Of a stretch of DNA of 64,000 nucleotides, positions 39,465 through 49,353 are shown piece after piece (positions within the stretch are counted from its first letter, which is position 1; every line of letters starts with the position of its first letter). This stretch comes from CAVWUA01 sp963758025. GTDB taxonomy: Bacteria; Planctomycetota; Planctomycetia; Isosphaerales; Isosphaeraceae. The position numbers and the translations under genes are program-made. The notes under the pieces are model-generated. The model made no database searches. It saw nothing but the letters and a program-made list of their open reading frames with translations, and was not told the DNA's origin. The stretch is taken from NCBI GenBank assembly GCA_963758025.1, contig CAVWUA010000006.1, positions 186,001-250,000 of the forward strand, in the 5' to 3' direction.

Positions 39465-40184
39465 ATGACGACCTACTACTGCTCCGACCCGCACGCCTTC
39501 CACGGCAACATCCTGAAGTACTGCCGCCGCCTCGCCTTCATGACGGAGGCGGACCGGGAGGCCCTGCTGGCCCTGGAGGCCTCGGGCGGCAATCTGTCAT
39601 CACTGCGCATGAGCGAGGAGTCGGTGGACCGGATGAACCGATCGCTCGTGGCGAACATCAACGCCCGGGTCGGTCCCGACGACACCCTCTGGTGCCTGGG
39701 CGACTGGGCCTTCGGTCGTGGGGCCGACTATCTCCGGAACGCCCGATGGTTCCGGGATCAGATCCATTGCCGGACCGTCCACCTGATCTGGGGCAACCAC
39801 GACGATAAGAAGATCCGGGACCTCTTCGCCTCGACCCACCACCAGGCCGAGATCAAGGACCGGGGCACGCGGATCACGCTGAACCACTACCCGATGTTGA
39901 CCTGGAACGGCCAGCATCACGCCTCCGTCGCCGAGCCCAACATTCACCTTTACGGCCATGTCCACGCCCTGTATCAAAAGCAGCCCGAGGCCATGCCGCT
40001 GAAGGACGCCGCCGCCTGGCCGGCGCTCGATGTGGGCTTCGACGGCCACGACTATCAGGTGTGGTCGCTGGAGGAAATCCTGGAGCAGTTGCGACCGAGG
40101 CTCGAAGCCTTCGAGGCCCTGAAACAGCAACGGGGCCAGTTCGACCCCTTCCGGGGACGCGGGCATCGGGCCACACCGGTCTGA
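39465..40184 (+). CDS. Metallophosphoesterase
   Basis: A calcineurin-like phosphoesterase of 239 residues. Metal-binding motifs are visible: YYCSDPHAFHGNI (D-x-H), LWCLGDWAFG (G-D), IWGNHDDKK (G-N-H-D), LNHYPMLTW (H) and HLYGHVHALYQ (G-H-V-H). The insert and length match the phage- and plasmid-type single-domain enzymes that open cyclic or phosphodiester bonds; the natural substrate is unknown. It is cytoplasmic, intact and not linked to any neighbour. Confidence 0.88.
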   Translation: MTTYYCSDPHAFHGNILKYCRRLAFMTEADREALLALEASGGNLSSLRMSEESVDRMNRSLVANINARVGPDDTLWCLGDWAFGRGADYLRNARWFRDQIHCRTVHLIWGNHDDKKIRDLFASTHHQAEIKDRGTRITLNHYPMLTWNGQHHASVAEPNIHLYGHVHALYQKQPEAMPLKDAAAWPALDVGFDGHDYQVWSLEEILEQLRPRLEAFEALKQQRGQFDPFRGRGHRATPV

Positions 40185-40249
40185 ATCGGGGCTGGCAAAC
40201 TCTTCGGACAGGGCCACGATCACGGATCGCCACGGATCGCGTCCGGGGG

Positions 40250-41915
40250 TCATTTTCGGTCGTCGTCGTTCCTCTTGAAGTGGAAAAGCACGGCCCGGCT
40301 GTCCGGGGCGTCGAACGAGAAGCGGCCCTCTGCCTTCTCGCTCAGCGTCGTTGCTTTACGAGCGATCACGTCGAACCGCCGCACCGTCCACCGGCCGGGG
40401 GGCAGGCTGGCGACGATCCCCGCGCGGGCCTGGTCCGTCCCCAGCACGTATTCGTGGCCCGGCCAGATCATTCCCCGGAAGGCGGGGTCCAGGTTCTCGA
40501 ACGGGCCTCGATCCGGGGCCATTTTCCAGAAGGTGATGTGGGCGTCGATCGCCTCCCGCAGCCACTTCAGGTGATCGGCCGCCGTGTGTTCCCGAGGGTC
40601 GAACTTGCCCCAGAAGTAGTGGCCCGTCTTGTTCCCGGGCTTGAATCCGGTCGTGCCGTAGCCGCCCCCGAGAAAGGCCCCGAGCATGGCCTCGATCGTA
40701 TCGGCCTCGGTGTGTCCGTCTCCCTCCCCCTGGTAGCTCAACTCGTCGTTGATCGTTGGCTTCTCCCGGGACCGGCCGCTCCCCTCGCCGCTCCAGGTCT
40801 CCTGAATCGCGTCGGCGGCCGGGGCGAGCCGGCGGAGCTTGTCCTGAATGATCTGGTGGTCGTTCCAGGGGGGAGCTCGTCGAACCGGGCCGACCAAGCG
40901 CGGGGGCCGGATGGACGCTCAGGGGCGTCGGGTAGGGCAGAACGCCCCGAATGACCTGTCCGAAGCGGGCAATCTGGGCCTCGGAGTAGTGGGGTTCCTT
41001 GATGTTGAATTCATTGCCCAGGCAGAGCCAGACGTTCGGATAGCCACCGTATCGGGCGGCGATGTACTTCAGATACGGCGTCGGGTCGCCGCCGTTGCGT
41101 CCCGCCCGGAGCGTCGAGCGGGACGCCTCCGTGTCGGGGCCGCAGAGAATCAGATCGGCGATCAGGTCGTGCGCGAACGCCGTCCTCACCGCCACGTCGG
41201 CCCGGTCGTGGAACCAGGCCGGGTTCGGGCGATGGGAGAAGTCGCCGTCGTCGGTCGGGCGGCCCTCGTCGTCGAGAAAGGGTTTCGCCGTCGGGTGCGG
41301 GTAGCGGTCGGCCAGGAGGCCGAATCGCAGCTTCTTGAAGTACTCGGCGTTGCGGGCCACATCCCGCGCAATGTCGTTGCCGCTGGGACGGCCGCCGTCC
41401 CGGTAGCCCGAAAGGAAGCTGTAGTGGGTGTTGCCGATGATGTACTGGTGCGTGCCATCGGACCTCATGTACCAGCGGTGGCCGGGGCTGTCGGGGTCGA
41501 TCACCCAGAAGCCGTGGTGGTCCGAGGGCATCGCGGTGACGTAATCCCCCTGGCGCTGGCCGTCGAGTTCCCTGGCGTCGGCGTGGACCTCGGCCAGGTC
41601 CCAGCGTCCGGGCCTTGTCGGACAGAAGCGGACCCGGAAGACATCCCCCGACGTGCCGCCCCGACCGTCGCCGTCCCAGAAGCCGTGGACCTTGTGCTCC
41701 CCCTGACCGTCCTCGTGCCGGAACCGTACCCAGAAGTCGATGTCCCTGGCCGGCGTATCGGCGGGGCCTTGCTCGGGGCCTTGAAAGGTGAGCTCCACGA
41801 CCGAGTGGACGCCACCCCGGCCCGCCTCCTCGGCGGTGGCGAGCCGGCCCGAGACGACGAGAAGGGCCAGAAGCGAGATCGATCGGAGGGCCGCTGTCGC
41901 CCGGTTGGGGATCAT
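40250..41915 (-). CDS. DUF5060/DUF4038 glycoside-hydrolase-like secreted protein (one frame break)
   Basis: The signal peptide (MIPNRATAALRSISLLALLV) is followed by a beta domain of the DUF5060 type (VELTFQGPEQ; VHGFWDGDGR; FRVRFCPTRPGRWDLAEVHA) and a TIM-barrel of the DUF4038 type (IIGNTHYSFLSGYR, LRFGLLADRYPHPT, NVWLCLGNEFNIKEPHYSEA, where the Glu in GNE is the likely acid/base). The final part, in another frame after about 40885, is KPTINDELSYQGEG (second catalytic-type Glu) and TGFKPGNKTGHYFWGKFDPR. One extra base explains the change. Predicted extracellular polysaccharide degradation. Confidence 0.78.
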
Positions 41916-42056
41916 GAGATGTCTCCGGAAAGGAACGCTTCAGGGGGCAGGTCCTGGCCGACATCCTACCAGGGAGCGAGCGGGGACGGAACCACGTCAA
42001 CGCGCGAGACCCATTCCCATAAATTGAACATTTTTTCACTAGATCAGGAAATAATA

Positions 42057-42930
42057 TCACGTCCCGGTCGGGACGGGCGCGGCCGATTTGCCGGGATCTC
42101 GGGGGTCGGCCTCCGGCTCGTCGGGGACGAACAGGCTCTCGCCAAAACGATCGACCCCGAAGGAGGAGATCACCTTGCGGACCTCATCGCCACGGAGGAA
42201 ATCGGCGAAGGCCCGTGCCTCCCGGGCGTGAATGCCAGGGTGCGTCTCGGGGCTGACGACGATCACGTGGTAGTGGTTCCTGAGCAGCGGGTCCCCCTCG
42301 ACGGCGACCGCCAGATCCAGCGTCCCCCCCTGGGCGAGAAACGTGGCCCGGTCGCTGAGGGTGTAGGCCCGCGTCTGGTCGGCCATGCGGAGCACCTGGC
42401 CCATCCCCGCCCCGGCCCGGATGTACCAGTCCCCTTCAGGCTCGACCCCCGCCCCCTTCCAGATCTGTAACTCCTTCCGGTGCGTGCCCGAGTCGTCCCC
42501 CCGGGAGACGAACGGGGACTGGCTCCGGGCGATGGCCGTGAACGCCTCGACGATGGAGGTCGAGCCGCCGATGTCCGCCGGATCGGAGGGGGGGCCGACC
42601 AGAACGAACGTGTTGTGCATGACGGCCCGGCGGCTCTCGCCGTGCCCCTCGGCCATGAACGTCTCCTCGGCCTCGGGCGCGTGGGCGAGGATCACGTCGG
42701 CGTCTCCCCGACGCCCGAGCTGGAGGGCCTGACCGCTGCCCACCGCGACGACCCTGACCGCGATGCCGGTTTGCCGGCGGAACAGCGGGATCAGCACGTC
42801 GAGCAAGCCGCTATCCCGCGTGCTGGTCGTGGTCGCCAGGGTGAGCGTCCCGCGGTCGCCGGGGGCGTCGCCCGCAACCGGACGTCAGGAGGGCCAGCGA
42901 TAACGACACCGCGATGAGTGAGGTTCGCAT
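42057..42930 (-). CDS. tupA: Tungstate-type ABC transporter substrate-binding lipoprotein (one frame break)
   Basis: The start MRTSLIAVSLSLALLTSGCG is a lipoprotein signal with lipobox LTSGC. After a frame change at about 42865 the text reads LTLATTTSTRDSGLLDVLIP and LFRRQTGIAVRVVAVGSGQA, with the TTTST-type oxyanion-binding loop of TupA/WtpA-like proteins, then GDADVILAHAPEAE and SPFVSRGDDSGTHRKE. It should bind tungstate (or molybdate) outside the membrane and hand it to the permease encoded by tupB. It lies 18 bases after the ATPase gene. Choice of tungstate over molybdate is by resemblance and not certain. Confidence 0.82.
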
Positions 42931-42948
42931 TCCGGCATGGGCGTGTCC

Positions 42949-43677
42949 TCAGTAGATGAACTCACCCCGCACGAAGGCGGCGGCGCGGGGGTCGGCGGGG
43001 GTCTCGAAAAAGACCGGGGTCCTCGCCGTCTCGACCAGCTCCCCATCCAGGAGCAGGCCGACCCGGTCGGCGACCCGGCGGGCCTGGAACAGGTTGTGGG
43101 TCGCCCAGATCACCGTCGTGTTCCGGTCCCGATGGTCCTCGCCGATCACCTCCTCGACCAGCGCGACATGGGCGGGGTCGAGGTGGGCGGTCGGCTCGTC
43201 CAGGATCAGCACGTCGGGCCTGATGGCCAGGGCCCGGGCCAGGGCGACCAGTTGGCTCTGCCCCCCGGAGAGGGTCCGGGCCGATTGCGAGGCCAGTTTC
43301 CCCAGGCCAAGCCGATGAAGCCATCCGTCCACCTCGGCCGACCGCCCCCGCAACCCTCGGAGCCGGAGGCCGTACTCCACGTTGGCACGGACCGTCCCGG
43401 TCAGCAGCCGTGGGGTCTGGAAGACCATCGTGATCCGTCGCAGGTCCCGAGGGGCCAACCCCCGCCCGTCGAAGGGCCTCCCCTCGAACCACGAACGGCC
43501 GCCGCCCGGCGGCTCCAGACCCGCCAGAAGACGCAGCAGGGTGCTCTTCCCGGACCCCGTCGGACCGAGCAGGCTGACGACCTGGCCAGGGTGAATCTCC
43601 AGCGCGTCGATGTCGAGGCGAAAGGGACCGCCGTAGTCCTTGCTCAACGACCGGAGTCGGTAGAGCGGTCCGGTCAT
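42949..43677 (-). CDS. tupC: Tungstate-type ABC transporter ATPase
   Basis: A 242-residue ABC ATPase. Walker A is LLGPTGSGKSTLLRLLAGLE, the Q-loop region ITMVFQTPRLLTGTVRANVE, the signature LSGGQSQLVALARALA, Walker B VLILDEPTAHLDPA, and the H-loop VIWATHNLFQA. It powers import of the oxyanion bound by the neighbouring lipoprotein. The start is the ATG that overlaps the permease stop (ATGA); an upstream extension of the frame is not credible. Intact. Confidence 0.92.
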   Translation of the reverse strand: MTGPLYRLRSLSKDYGGPFRLDIDALEIHPGQVVSLLGPTGSGKSTLLRLLAGLEPPGGGRSWFEGRPFDGRGLAPRDLRRITMVFQTPRLLTGTVRANVEYGLRLRGLRGRSAEVDGWLHRLGLGKLASQSARTLSGGQSQLVALARALAIRPDVLILDEPTAHLDPAHVALVEEVIGEDHRDRNTTVIWATHNLFQARRVADRVGLLLDGELVETARTPVFFETPADPRAAAFVRGEFIY

Positions 43678-44324
43678 GGCGATGGCCTGCCGCCGACGAG
43701 CAGGATCAGGACGTTGACCGCCAGGGCCAGGGACAGCAGCACGCCGCCGAGGGCCAGGGCGAGCGCGAAATGCCCCCGACCCGTTTCGAGCACGATGGCC
43801 GTGGTGAGCACCCTGGTATGGTCCTCGATGTTGCCGCCGACGATCAGGACCGCCCCGACCTCCGAGAGGCTCCTCCCGAGAGCGGAGGCGATGGCCAGCA
43901 CGATGCCGTTGCGAGCCTCGCGCAGGACGGTCAGGCGAGCCTGCCGAGGGCTCGCCCCCAGGCTGCGAACCTGGAGGATCAACTCGGCCGGAACGGCTTC
44001 CACGGCCGCCATCGTGATCCCGACGACGAACGGAAGCGCCAGAATCGTCTGGGCGCAGGCCATGGCCTGCGGGGTGAACAGCCAGCCCAGCGAGCCCAGC
44101 GGACCGCTCCGGGAAAAGAGCAGGTAAAGCAGCAGCCCGACAACGACCGGCGGGAGCGCCATCCCCGTCCGGGCCAGCACGGAAACCACCGCCCTGCCCC
44201 GACGGTTTCCCATCCCGACCCAGGCCCCGAACGGGATGCCGACAAGCGAAGCGACGAGAACCGCCGTCGCCGACACCCGCACACTCAGCCAGGTGATCCC
44301 CCCGATATCGATGCCCCCGACCAT
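43674..44324 (-). CDS. tupB: Tungstate-type ABC transporter permease
   Basis: A 216-residue permease with about five membrane spans (for example VSATAVLVASLVGIPFGAWV, ALPPVVVGLLLYLLF) and the cytoplasmic coupling loop RSLGASPRQARLTVLREARN, the EAA-like motif of binding-protein-dependent permeases. The part GIVLAIASALGRSLSEVGAV and VGGNIEDHTRVLTTAIVLET is close to TupB as I know it. First gene of the three-gene transcript. Intact. Confidence 0.9.
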   Translation of the reverse strand: MVGGIDIGGITWLSVRVSATAVLVASLVGIPFGAWVGMGNRRGRAVVSVLARTGMALPPVVVGLLLYLLFSRSGPLGSLGWLFTPQAMACAQTILALPFVVGITMAAVEAVPAELILQVRSLGASPRQARLTVLREARNGIVLAIASALGRSLSEVGAVLIVGGNIEDHTRVLTTAIVLETGRGHFALALALGGVLLSLALAVNVLILLVGGRPSP

Positions 44325-44479
44325 GCGGCCCGCCCCTCGACCCCCATGCCCCGATACGATGTTCCACCTGGGAGGGCATCATAACGGAGCAGCCGTCAAA
44401 AGCCATCGCGAGGGTTCTCCCCTCCGCGCGTTGCGCAAACGGCGGAAGCGCGTCCGACCCATTGCCTTCCGACCGCGGA

Positions 44480-45941
44480 TCACGGCTCCGGCCAGAGGGA
44501 GTTGATGAGTCCCACGGTCCGTTCGACGAGCACCTGGCCCCCTTCCGGGCCGACGAGGTTGCTCTCCACGATCGCGCTGTAGCCCCCGCCCCGGGCGGCG
44601 ATTCCGGTCGGCACGTACGATCCCGGGCCGGCGAGCTGGATGAGGAACGTCTGGATGGCCCGGCTCCGGGCCTTGATCTGGATGCCGAACTCGGTGAACA
44701 GTTCGAAGTCATTGGTGGCGATCGCGACGTCGCCCAGCCGGATCGCGTGGAGTTCCATCGAATACGGCTCGACATCGCCGGATTGCTGCCGCTCGAACCG
44801 CTTCACGACGTCCCCGTGCCAGAGCACCAGCCGGCGGTTGGCCGGGTCCTTCGAGAGCGCCTCGACCTTCGCCCTGGCCTCGGAGGCCTCGGCCTCGGTG
44901 ACCTCGCGGACCGGCAGCTCGATCGTCTCGACCTTGTGGGCGAGGATCACGTCGGCGTGTTGTTCCTTGTCGGCGCCCTCGTAGGCTTCGTCCCACGCCG
45001 CGACGACCCGCCGCGACGAGTTCTTGCAGCCGGGTCAGCCCGCGGAGTTCCCGCATGCGTTCCTCGGCGCGTTTGCGGTACATGAGGTGGGGCGACTGGT
45101 CGCCGGCCGTGCCGGTCCAGGCGAGCACGAGCAGGTCCGGTCCGAGTCGCGACCGGAGCGTCTCGCGGACGTCGTGCCAGAAGTCGGCGTTGATGGACGA
45201 GCCCCCTTCGACCTCCTGGGAGGGGCACGCGACGTTGATCGCCGTGGCGATCAGCTCCCCTTCGCCGTTCCAGAAGAAGAGGACCTCGACCCCGTGATCT
45301 TCCGGGCCTTCGATGCCGCGGAAGTCGGGCCGGTCCGTGGGGCCGTACATCTGGGCATGCCCGTCGGCGTACACCGAGCGGCGATTCTGGGCCAGAACGG
45401 CGTGCCCGAGCCCCCAGCCGACCCGACCGGGCTTGCGGGATTCCCAGGCCCGGACGGCCGCCTCGGCGACGCGCGTCGCGAGGAACTCCGCGTACTCGGA
45501 CGGCTGCATGACGCCGTCCTTCGGGATCTCGTAATCCCCCTCCGCCATGACGGGCGCCGTGTGGGTGTGGGTGGCGTTGAGGATCACCTTGCGGCGATCG
45601 ACGCCGGGGAGGCGGTCGCCGACGAGTTGCCGGACCCGTTCGAGGACCGGGGCCTCGATCGCGACGAGGTCGCAGGAGACCAGGATCGCCTGATCGACGA
45701 CCTGGTCCCCCTCCCGTGATTCCAGCGCGAGGGCCGTGGCCGTCACCGGGCTCTCGACACCCTGGGAGATCCGGGTGTGCATCTGACCCGCGAGCGCGAT
45801 GGGCCGGTCAGGGGTGATGCTGACGGTGGCCCCGCCGACGTGCAGCTCGGCGGCCGGGCTTTCGGCGACCGCGAGGAACGTCGAAAGGGCGGTGATGATC
45901 CAGAACGTCCGCGACGGCCTCATGGGTCTTACTGACGGCAT
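44480..45941 (-). CDS. Neutral/alkaline ceramidase-like secreted protein (one frame break)
   Basis: After MRPSRTFWIITALSTFLAVA (signal peptide) the protein reads LHVGGATVSITPDRPIALAG, VSCDLVAIEAPVLERV, VILNATHTHTAPVMAEGDYE (His ligands of the zinc site) and LVLAWTGTAGDQSPHLMYRK, all as in the N-terminal domain of non-lysosomal ceramidases and their many planctomycete relatives. The last 156 residues continue in another frame from about 44960 (VETIELPVREVTEAEASEAR; MELHAIRLGDVAIATNDFEL). One extra base explains this. Substrate, ceramide or another amide or ester, is not decided by sequence. Confidence 0.8.
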
Positions 45942-46723
45942 GGCGGGTTTCCTTTCGGTTCGATTCCTGGTGATGGCGAAAGCTCGGCGCCGCGTTCGGG
46001 GACGAGGGCGTCGCGGAGCGCCGGGCGCAGGGCCTCGGCCAGCGCGCGGTGGCCGCGAGGGTTGGGATGGCAGCCGTCGGTCGTCCAGTCGGCCAGGTCC
46101 TGACCGTCGGAACGTGCCTCCGTCCAGCGGGCGAAGTGGTCCACCAGCGGGACGCGGCACTCGGCCGCGACCTCGCGGCACGCGTCCATGTACGGGGCGA
46201 GCCGGACGTTGGGGTTCTCGCCGAGGCCGTTGACGGGGGCGTCGTCGGCCCAGCGCGGCTCGGTCATCAAGATCGGCTCGATGCCGCGGAGGCGCAGGCC
46301 GGCGACGATCGCCCGGAGGTTCGCCTTGTAGTCTTCCCGCGAGATCCGGCTCGCGGACGACCCCCGATCGACGTAGCTGTCATTCGTGCCATACATCACG
46401 GTGACGACCCTCGGCCGGAGTTCGCCCACGGCATCGAGCCGCTTCAGGGCCTGGTCGGTCCGCTCGCCGCCCACGCCGAGGTTGACGACCTCGGCGTCGA
46501 TGCCGTCGGCCTTCAGGTCACGCTCGGCCAGGGCGGCGAACGTCTCCTCGGGGCGGACGCCGGGGCGCACCCCCTTCGTGATCGAATCGCCGAACGCCAC
46601 CACGCGGATGACCCGCGCTCCGGGATCATCGGCCGACGCGACAGGCCCCCAGCCGATCACCCCGAGAGTTACAGTTATGAGCAAACAACCGAGACCCGAT
46701 ACGGGACCCGAGAGACGCACCAT
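45929..46723 (-). CDS. SGNH/GDSL-family secreted hydrolase
   Basis: The 264-residue protein has a signal peptide (MVRLSGPVSGLGCLLITVTL), the GDSL block VVAFGDSITKGV, block II Gly in NLGVGGERTDQA, block III MYGTNDSY and block V DGCHPNPRGHRALAEAL with the catalytic Asp-His pair. It is a typical extracellular carbohydrate or lipid esterase. Its stop overlaps the start of the ceramidase-like gene by 13 bases, so the two are probably co-translated and act on related material. Intact. Confidence 0.88.
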   Translation of the reverse strand: MVRLSGPVSGLGCLLITVTLGVIGWGPVASADDPGARVIRVVAFGDSITKGVRPGVRPEETFAALAERDLKADGIDAEVVNLGVGGERTDQALKRLDAVGELRPRVVTVMYGTNDSYVDRGSSASRISREDYKANLRAIVAGLRLRGIEPILMTEPRWADDAPVNGLGENPNVRLAPYMDACREVAAECRVPLVDHFARWTEARSDGQDLADWTTDGCHPNPRGHRALAEALRPALRDALVPERGAELSPSPGIEPKGNPPCRQ

Positions 46724-46847
46724 CGTTGACCTCCCATCCGGCATCGATCCGGGGCAGCCCGATTTCCTTCCCGCGCCCTGGATAGGTTAACCGGAACGGG
46801 CGGGGCAATCGAGCACCCGGCCCGAGGCCCGGCTCAGGGAGCCCGGT

Positions 46848-48852
46848 TCACGGCTTGACGGCATCGAAGTACTCGGAGAAGACGCGCGCCAGCTGCCCGC
46901 CGTAGCGCTCCCAGTGCGCGGCCGAGGGGTAGTCCTCCAGTCCGGCGATCCAGTTGACGTTCAGCTCGTGGACGGCGGCGTCGATGCCGTAGCGCTGCAG
47001 CCAGCCCTCGCCGAGCGTCCCGGCGTTGCGGAACTCTCCGGACGTGCTCCCCTCGGTGAACCAGGTGTGCTCGCGGAGCAGCGACTCCAGCGTCTTCATG
47101 CGCTCCAGGTGGCGTTCCAGCCCCGCGACCGGCGGCCGGCTGACGTGGAGCCGGCCGCTCCCGTCGTTGTGGAGTTCCAGCGCCAGGTGCGGCCGACGCC
47201 CCTGCCGGATCATGTCCTCCAGCCAGACCTCCAGCGCGTGGTTCTCCGGCGAGAGTTCCGGGTCGGCGGGCTGGTCCCAGTCCCGGTTCAGGTCCTTGCC
47301 GCGCAGGTTGAAGCGCGTCCGGCCATGCGCGACGCCGTCCTTGTTGGCCATCGGCAGCACGTAAACGCAGTACCGCTCCAGGTACTTCGCTCCGCCTCGT
47401 CGTCCCCCCGGAGCAGCCGGTCGACCAGGCCCTGCACGACCCAGTTGCCGCCCGGCTCCCAGGGGTGCGCCCGCGCCCGGAGGAAGACCCGGTACGGCGC
47501 CTCGGGACGGCCGACCCGGACGATCTCCAGCCCGCGTCCCTCGGCCGTCTCGCCGATCGGCGTGATCTCCACGAGCGGGCTTTTCGCGATCGACTCCAGC
47601 CAACGATCCAGGTCGGAGAGGCGATACGGCTCGACGCGGGCCACGTACAGCTCGGGGCCGGGCATCGTGACGGCCAGCCGCACGCGGTCGCCGGGGAGCC
47701 GCTCCAGCGGGACCGGCTTCCACGCCTTCCCGTCCGTTGAGACGACCGCGACCTTCAACTCGTCCGCGACCGACGCCTTGCGGCCGTTCCAGACGTTGTC
47801 CAGGTTCCGGAACTCCAGGGTGAGCGCGGTACCCGGCCTCGCGTGGAGCCGGAAGTGGAAGTGGCCCGCCGCGCGGTTCGGCGAGGACCGCTCGTGGTCG
47901 TAGAGGAGGTGCACGAGGATCGCGCCGTCGGGCGCGGCCTCGTACCAGAGCGGCGAGGCGTTCTCGAAGCCCGTGTCGATGTAATCGAGCCCGGTCTCCG
48001 GGGGCCTCGCCGGCTCGTCGGGTGCGGCCTCGGCCCCGGCGGCCTTCTTCCCCCGGATCAGCGTCGCGAGGAACTTCGCCGTCTCGTCGCCGATGACGTG
48101 GTAGCCGGCGAGGTTGGGGTGGCGGTCGCCGAGTCCAACCGGGCAGGTCCCGGAAGTGGGCGTCGAGCCGGTTGTCCATCACGACGACCTGACCGCCCCG
48201 GACGAACGGCCGGACCCAGCCGCGGTGCCGCTCCGGGATCTTCTCCAGCGGGTAGCGGCGGTAGTTGAGCATGTCCGGCCCGTGCTCCAGCTCCGCCGCA
48301 TACCGCGAATACACGTCGAACAGCGGCAGGTGTTCCGACTCGGCCACCTTGCGGATGAGGGCGTTGACCGCCTCGTCGCGCTCGGGGGTCATGTAGGGGA
48401 TGATCGTCATCGGGACGATCGGTCGCCCGCGGGAAGTCCCGGCGCAGCCGGCCGATCAGCTCCGAATAGTCCCTGGGGAAGTTGGCCTCGAACTCCTCCC
48501 GCTTGGCGATGTCGTTCAGGCCGTAGCGGATGAGGACGTAATCGAGATCGCCGAGGGGGGCGATGTCCTCGTCGTACCGGCCGGAGGAGAGCAGGCCGCG
48601 GAGGAACTCGCCGTCGCGGCCCTGGTTGATGACCTCGACCGGGGGCAGGTCCGGCTCCGCCGCGAGCAGCAGCCGGATCACGTCCTCAAGGTGGGGGCCG
48701 TCGGGCTCGACCTGCCGGCAGACGCTGCCGATGGTGGTGCTGTCGCCGAGGAGGAGGACCCTGAGCGGTCTCTCCTCATCCCCCGAGACCGGGACCGGCA
48801 GCAGGAGCAATGCGACGAGGCACCAGGGCCGCAAGAAACGCTTGTATCGCAT
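46848..48852 (-). CDS. SGNH hydrolase fused to M14-type zinc carboxypeptidase (frame broken)
   Basis: The N-terminal half, after MRYKRFLRPWCLVALLLLPV (signal peptide), is an SGNH esterase: VLLLGDSTTIGS, EVINQGRDGEFLRG, LIRYGLNDIAKREEF and LGDRHPNLAGYHVIGDETA. A linker and beta domain follow (ARPGTALTLEFRNLDNVWNG). The C-terminal half is an M14 peptidase: RAHPWEPGGNWVVQG (HxxE zinc ligands), YVLPMANKDGVAHG, FNLRGKDLNRDW, LALELHNDGSG (third zinc ligand) and AAVHELNVNW (catalytic Glu). Frame changes lie near 48420, 48140, 47405 and possibly one more; all are explained by extra bases. No stop or start separates the two halves, so I read one protein of about 660 residues. Confidence 0.75.
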
Positions 48853-49047
48853 CCGTCTGGCTCTCCCTCGTGTCCGCGCTTCCGCCTGTCCGGGGCCGGA
48901 ACGTCTCGGGCACGGACCATCGATTGAACGCTCCGGAGTCCGGAAAGTCCACCGTCAACCCCCGCCTTCTTCGGTCCACGATACTCCCGATCCCACCGGC
49001 GTTGTAGAATAGACGCGGTCGCCACCCAGCCTTTTCCGGAAGCCACC

Positions 49048-49353
49048 ATGTTGATCGTCCACGTCCACATCCAGGTGAAGCCCGACCGGGTCGAGGACTT
49101 CAAGACCGCCAGCATCGACAACTCGCGGAACAGCCTGCAAGAGCCGGGCATCGCGCGGTTCGACGTGCTCCAGCAGCAGGACGATCCCACGCGGTTCCTG
49201 CTGGTCGAGATCTACCGCACCGCCGACGCCCCGGCGGCCCACAAGCAGACGGCGCACTACAAGCGTTGGGCCGAGGCCGTGGCCGGCATGATGGCGGAGC
49301 CGCGTTCGAGCGTGAAGTTCGACAGGATCTATCCCGAGGCGGAACTCCCATGA
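49048..49353 (+). CDS. Antibiotic-biosynthesis-monooxygenase (ABM) domain protein
   Basis: A small dimeric alpha+beta-barrel protein of 101 residues: MLIVHVHIQVKPDRVEDFKT, NSRNSLQEPGIARFDVLQQQ, FLLVEIYRTADAPAAHKQTA. The His in AHKQTAHY and the overall fit point to the LsrG/YgiN-like branch. Members act as cofactor-free monooxygenases or isomerases. It overlaps the next gene (ATGA) and so is probably its metabolic partner. Intact. Confidence 0.85.
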   Translation: MLIVHVHIQVKPDRVEDFKTASIDNSRNSLQEPGIARFDVLQQQDDPTRFLLVEIYRTADAPAAHKQTAHYKRWAEAVAGMMAEPRSSVKFDRIYPEAELP

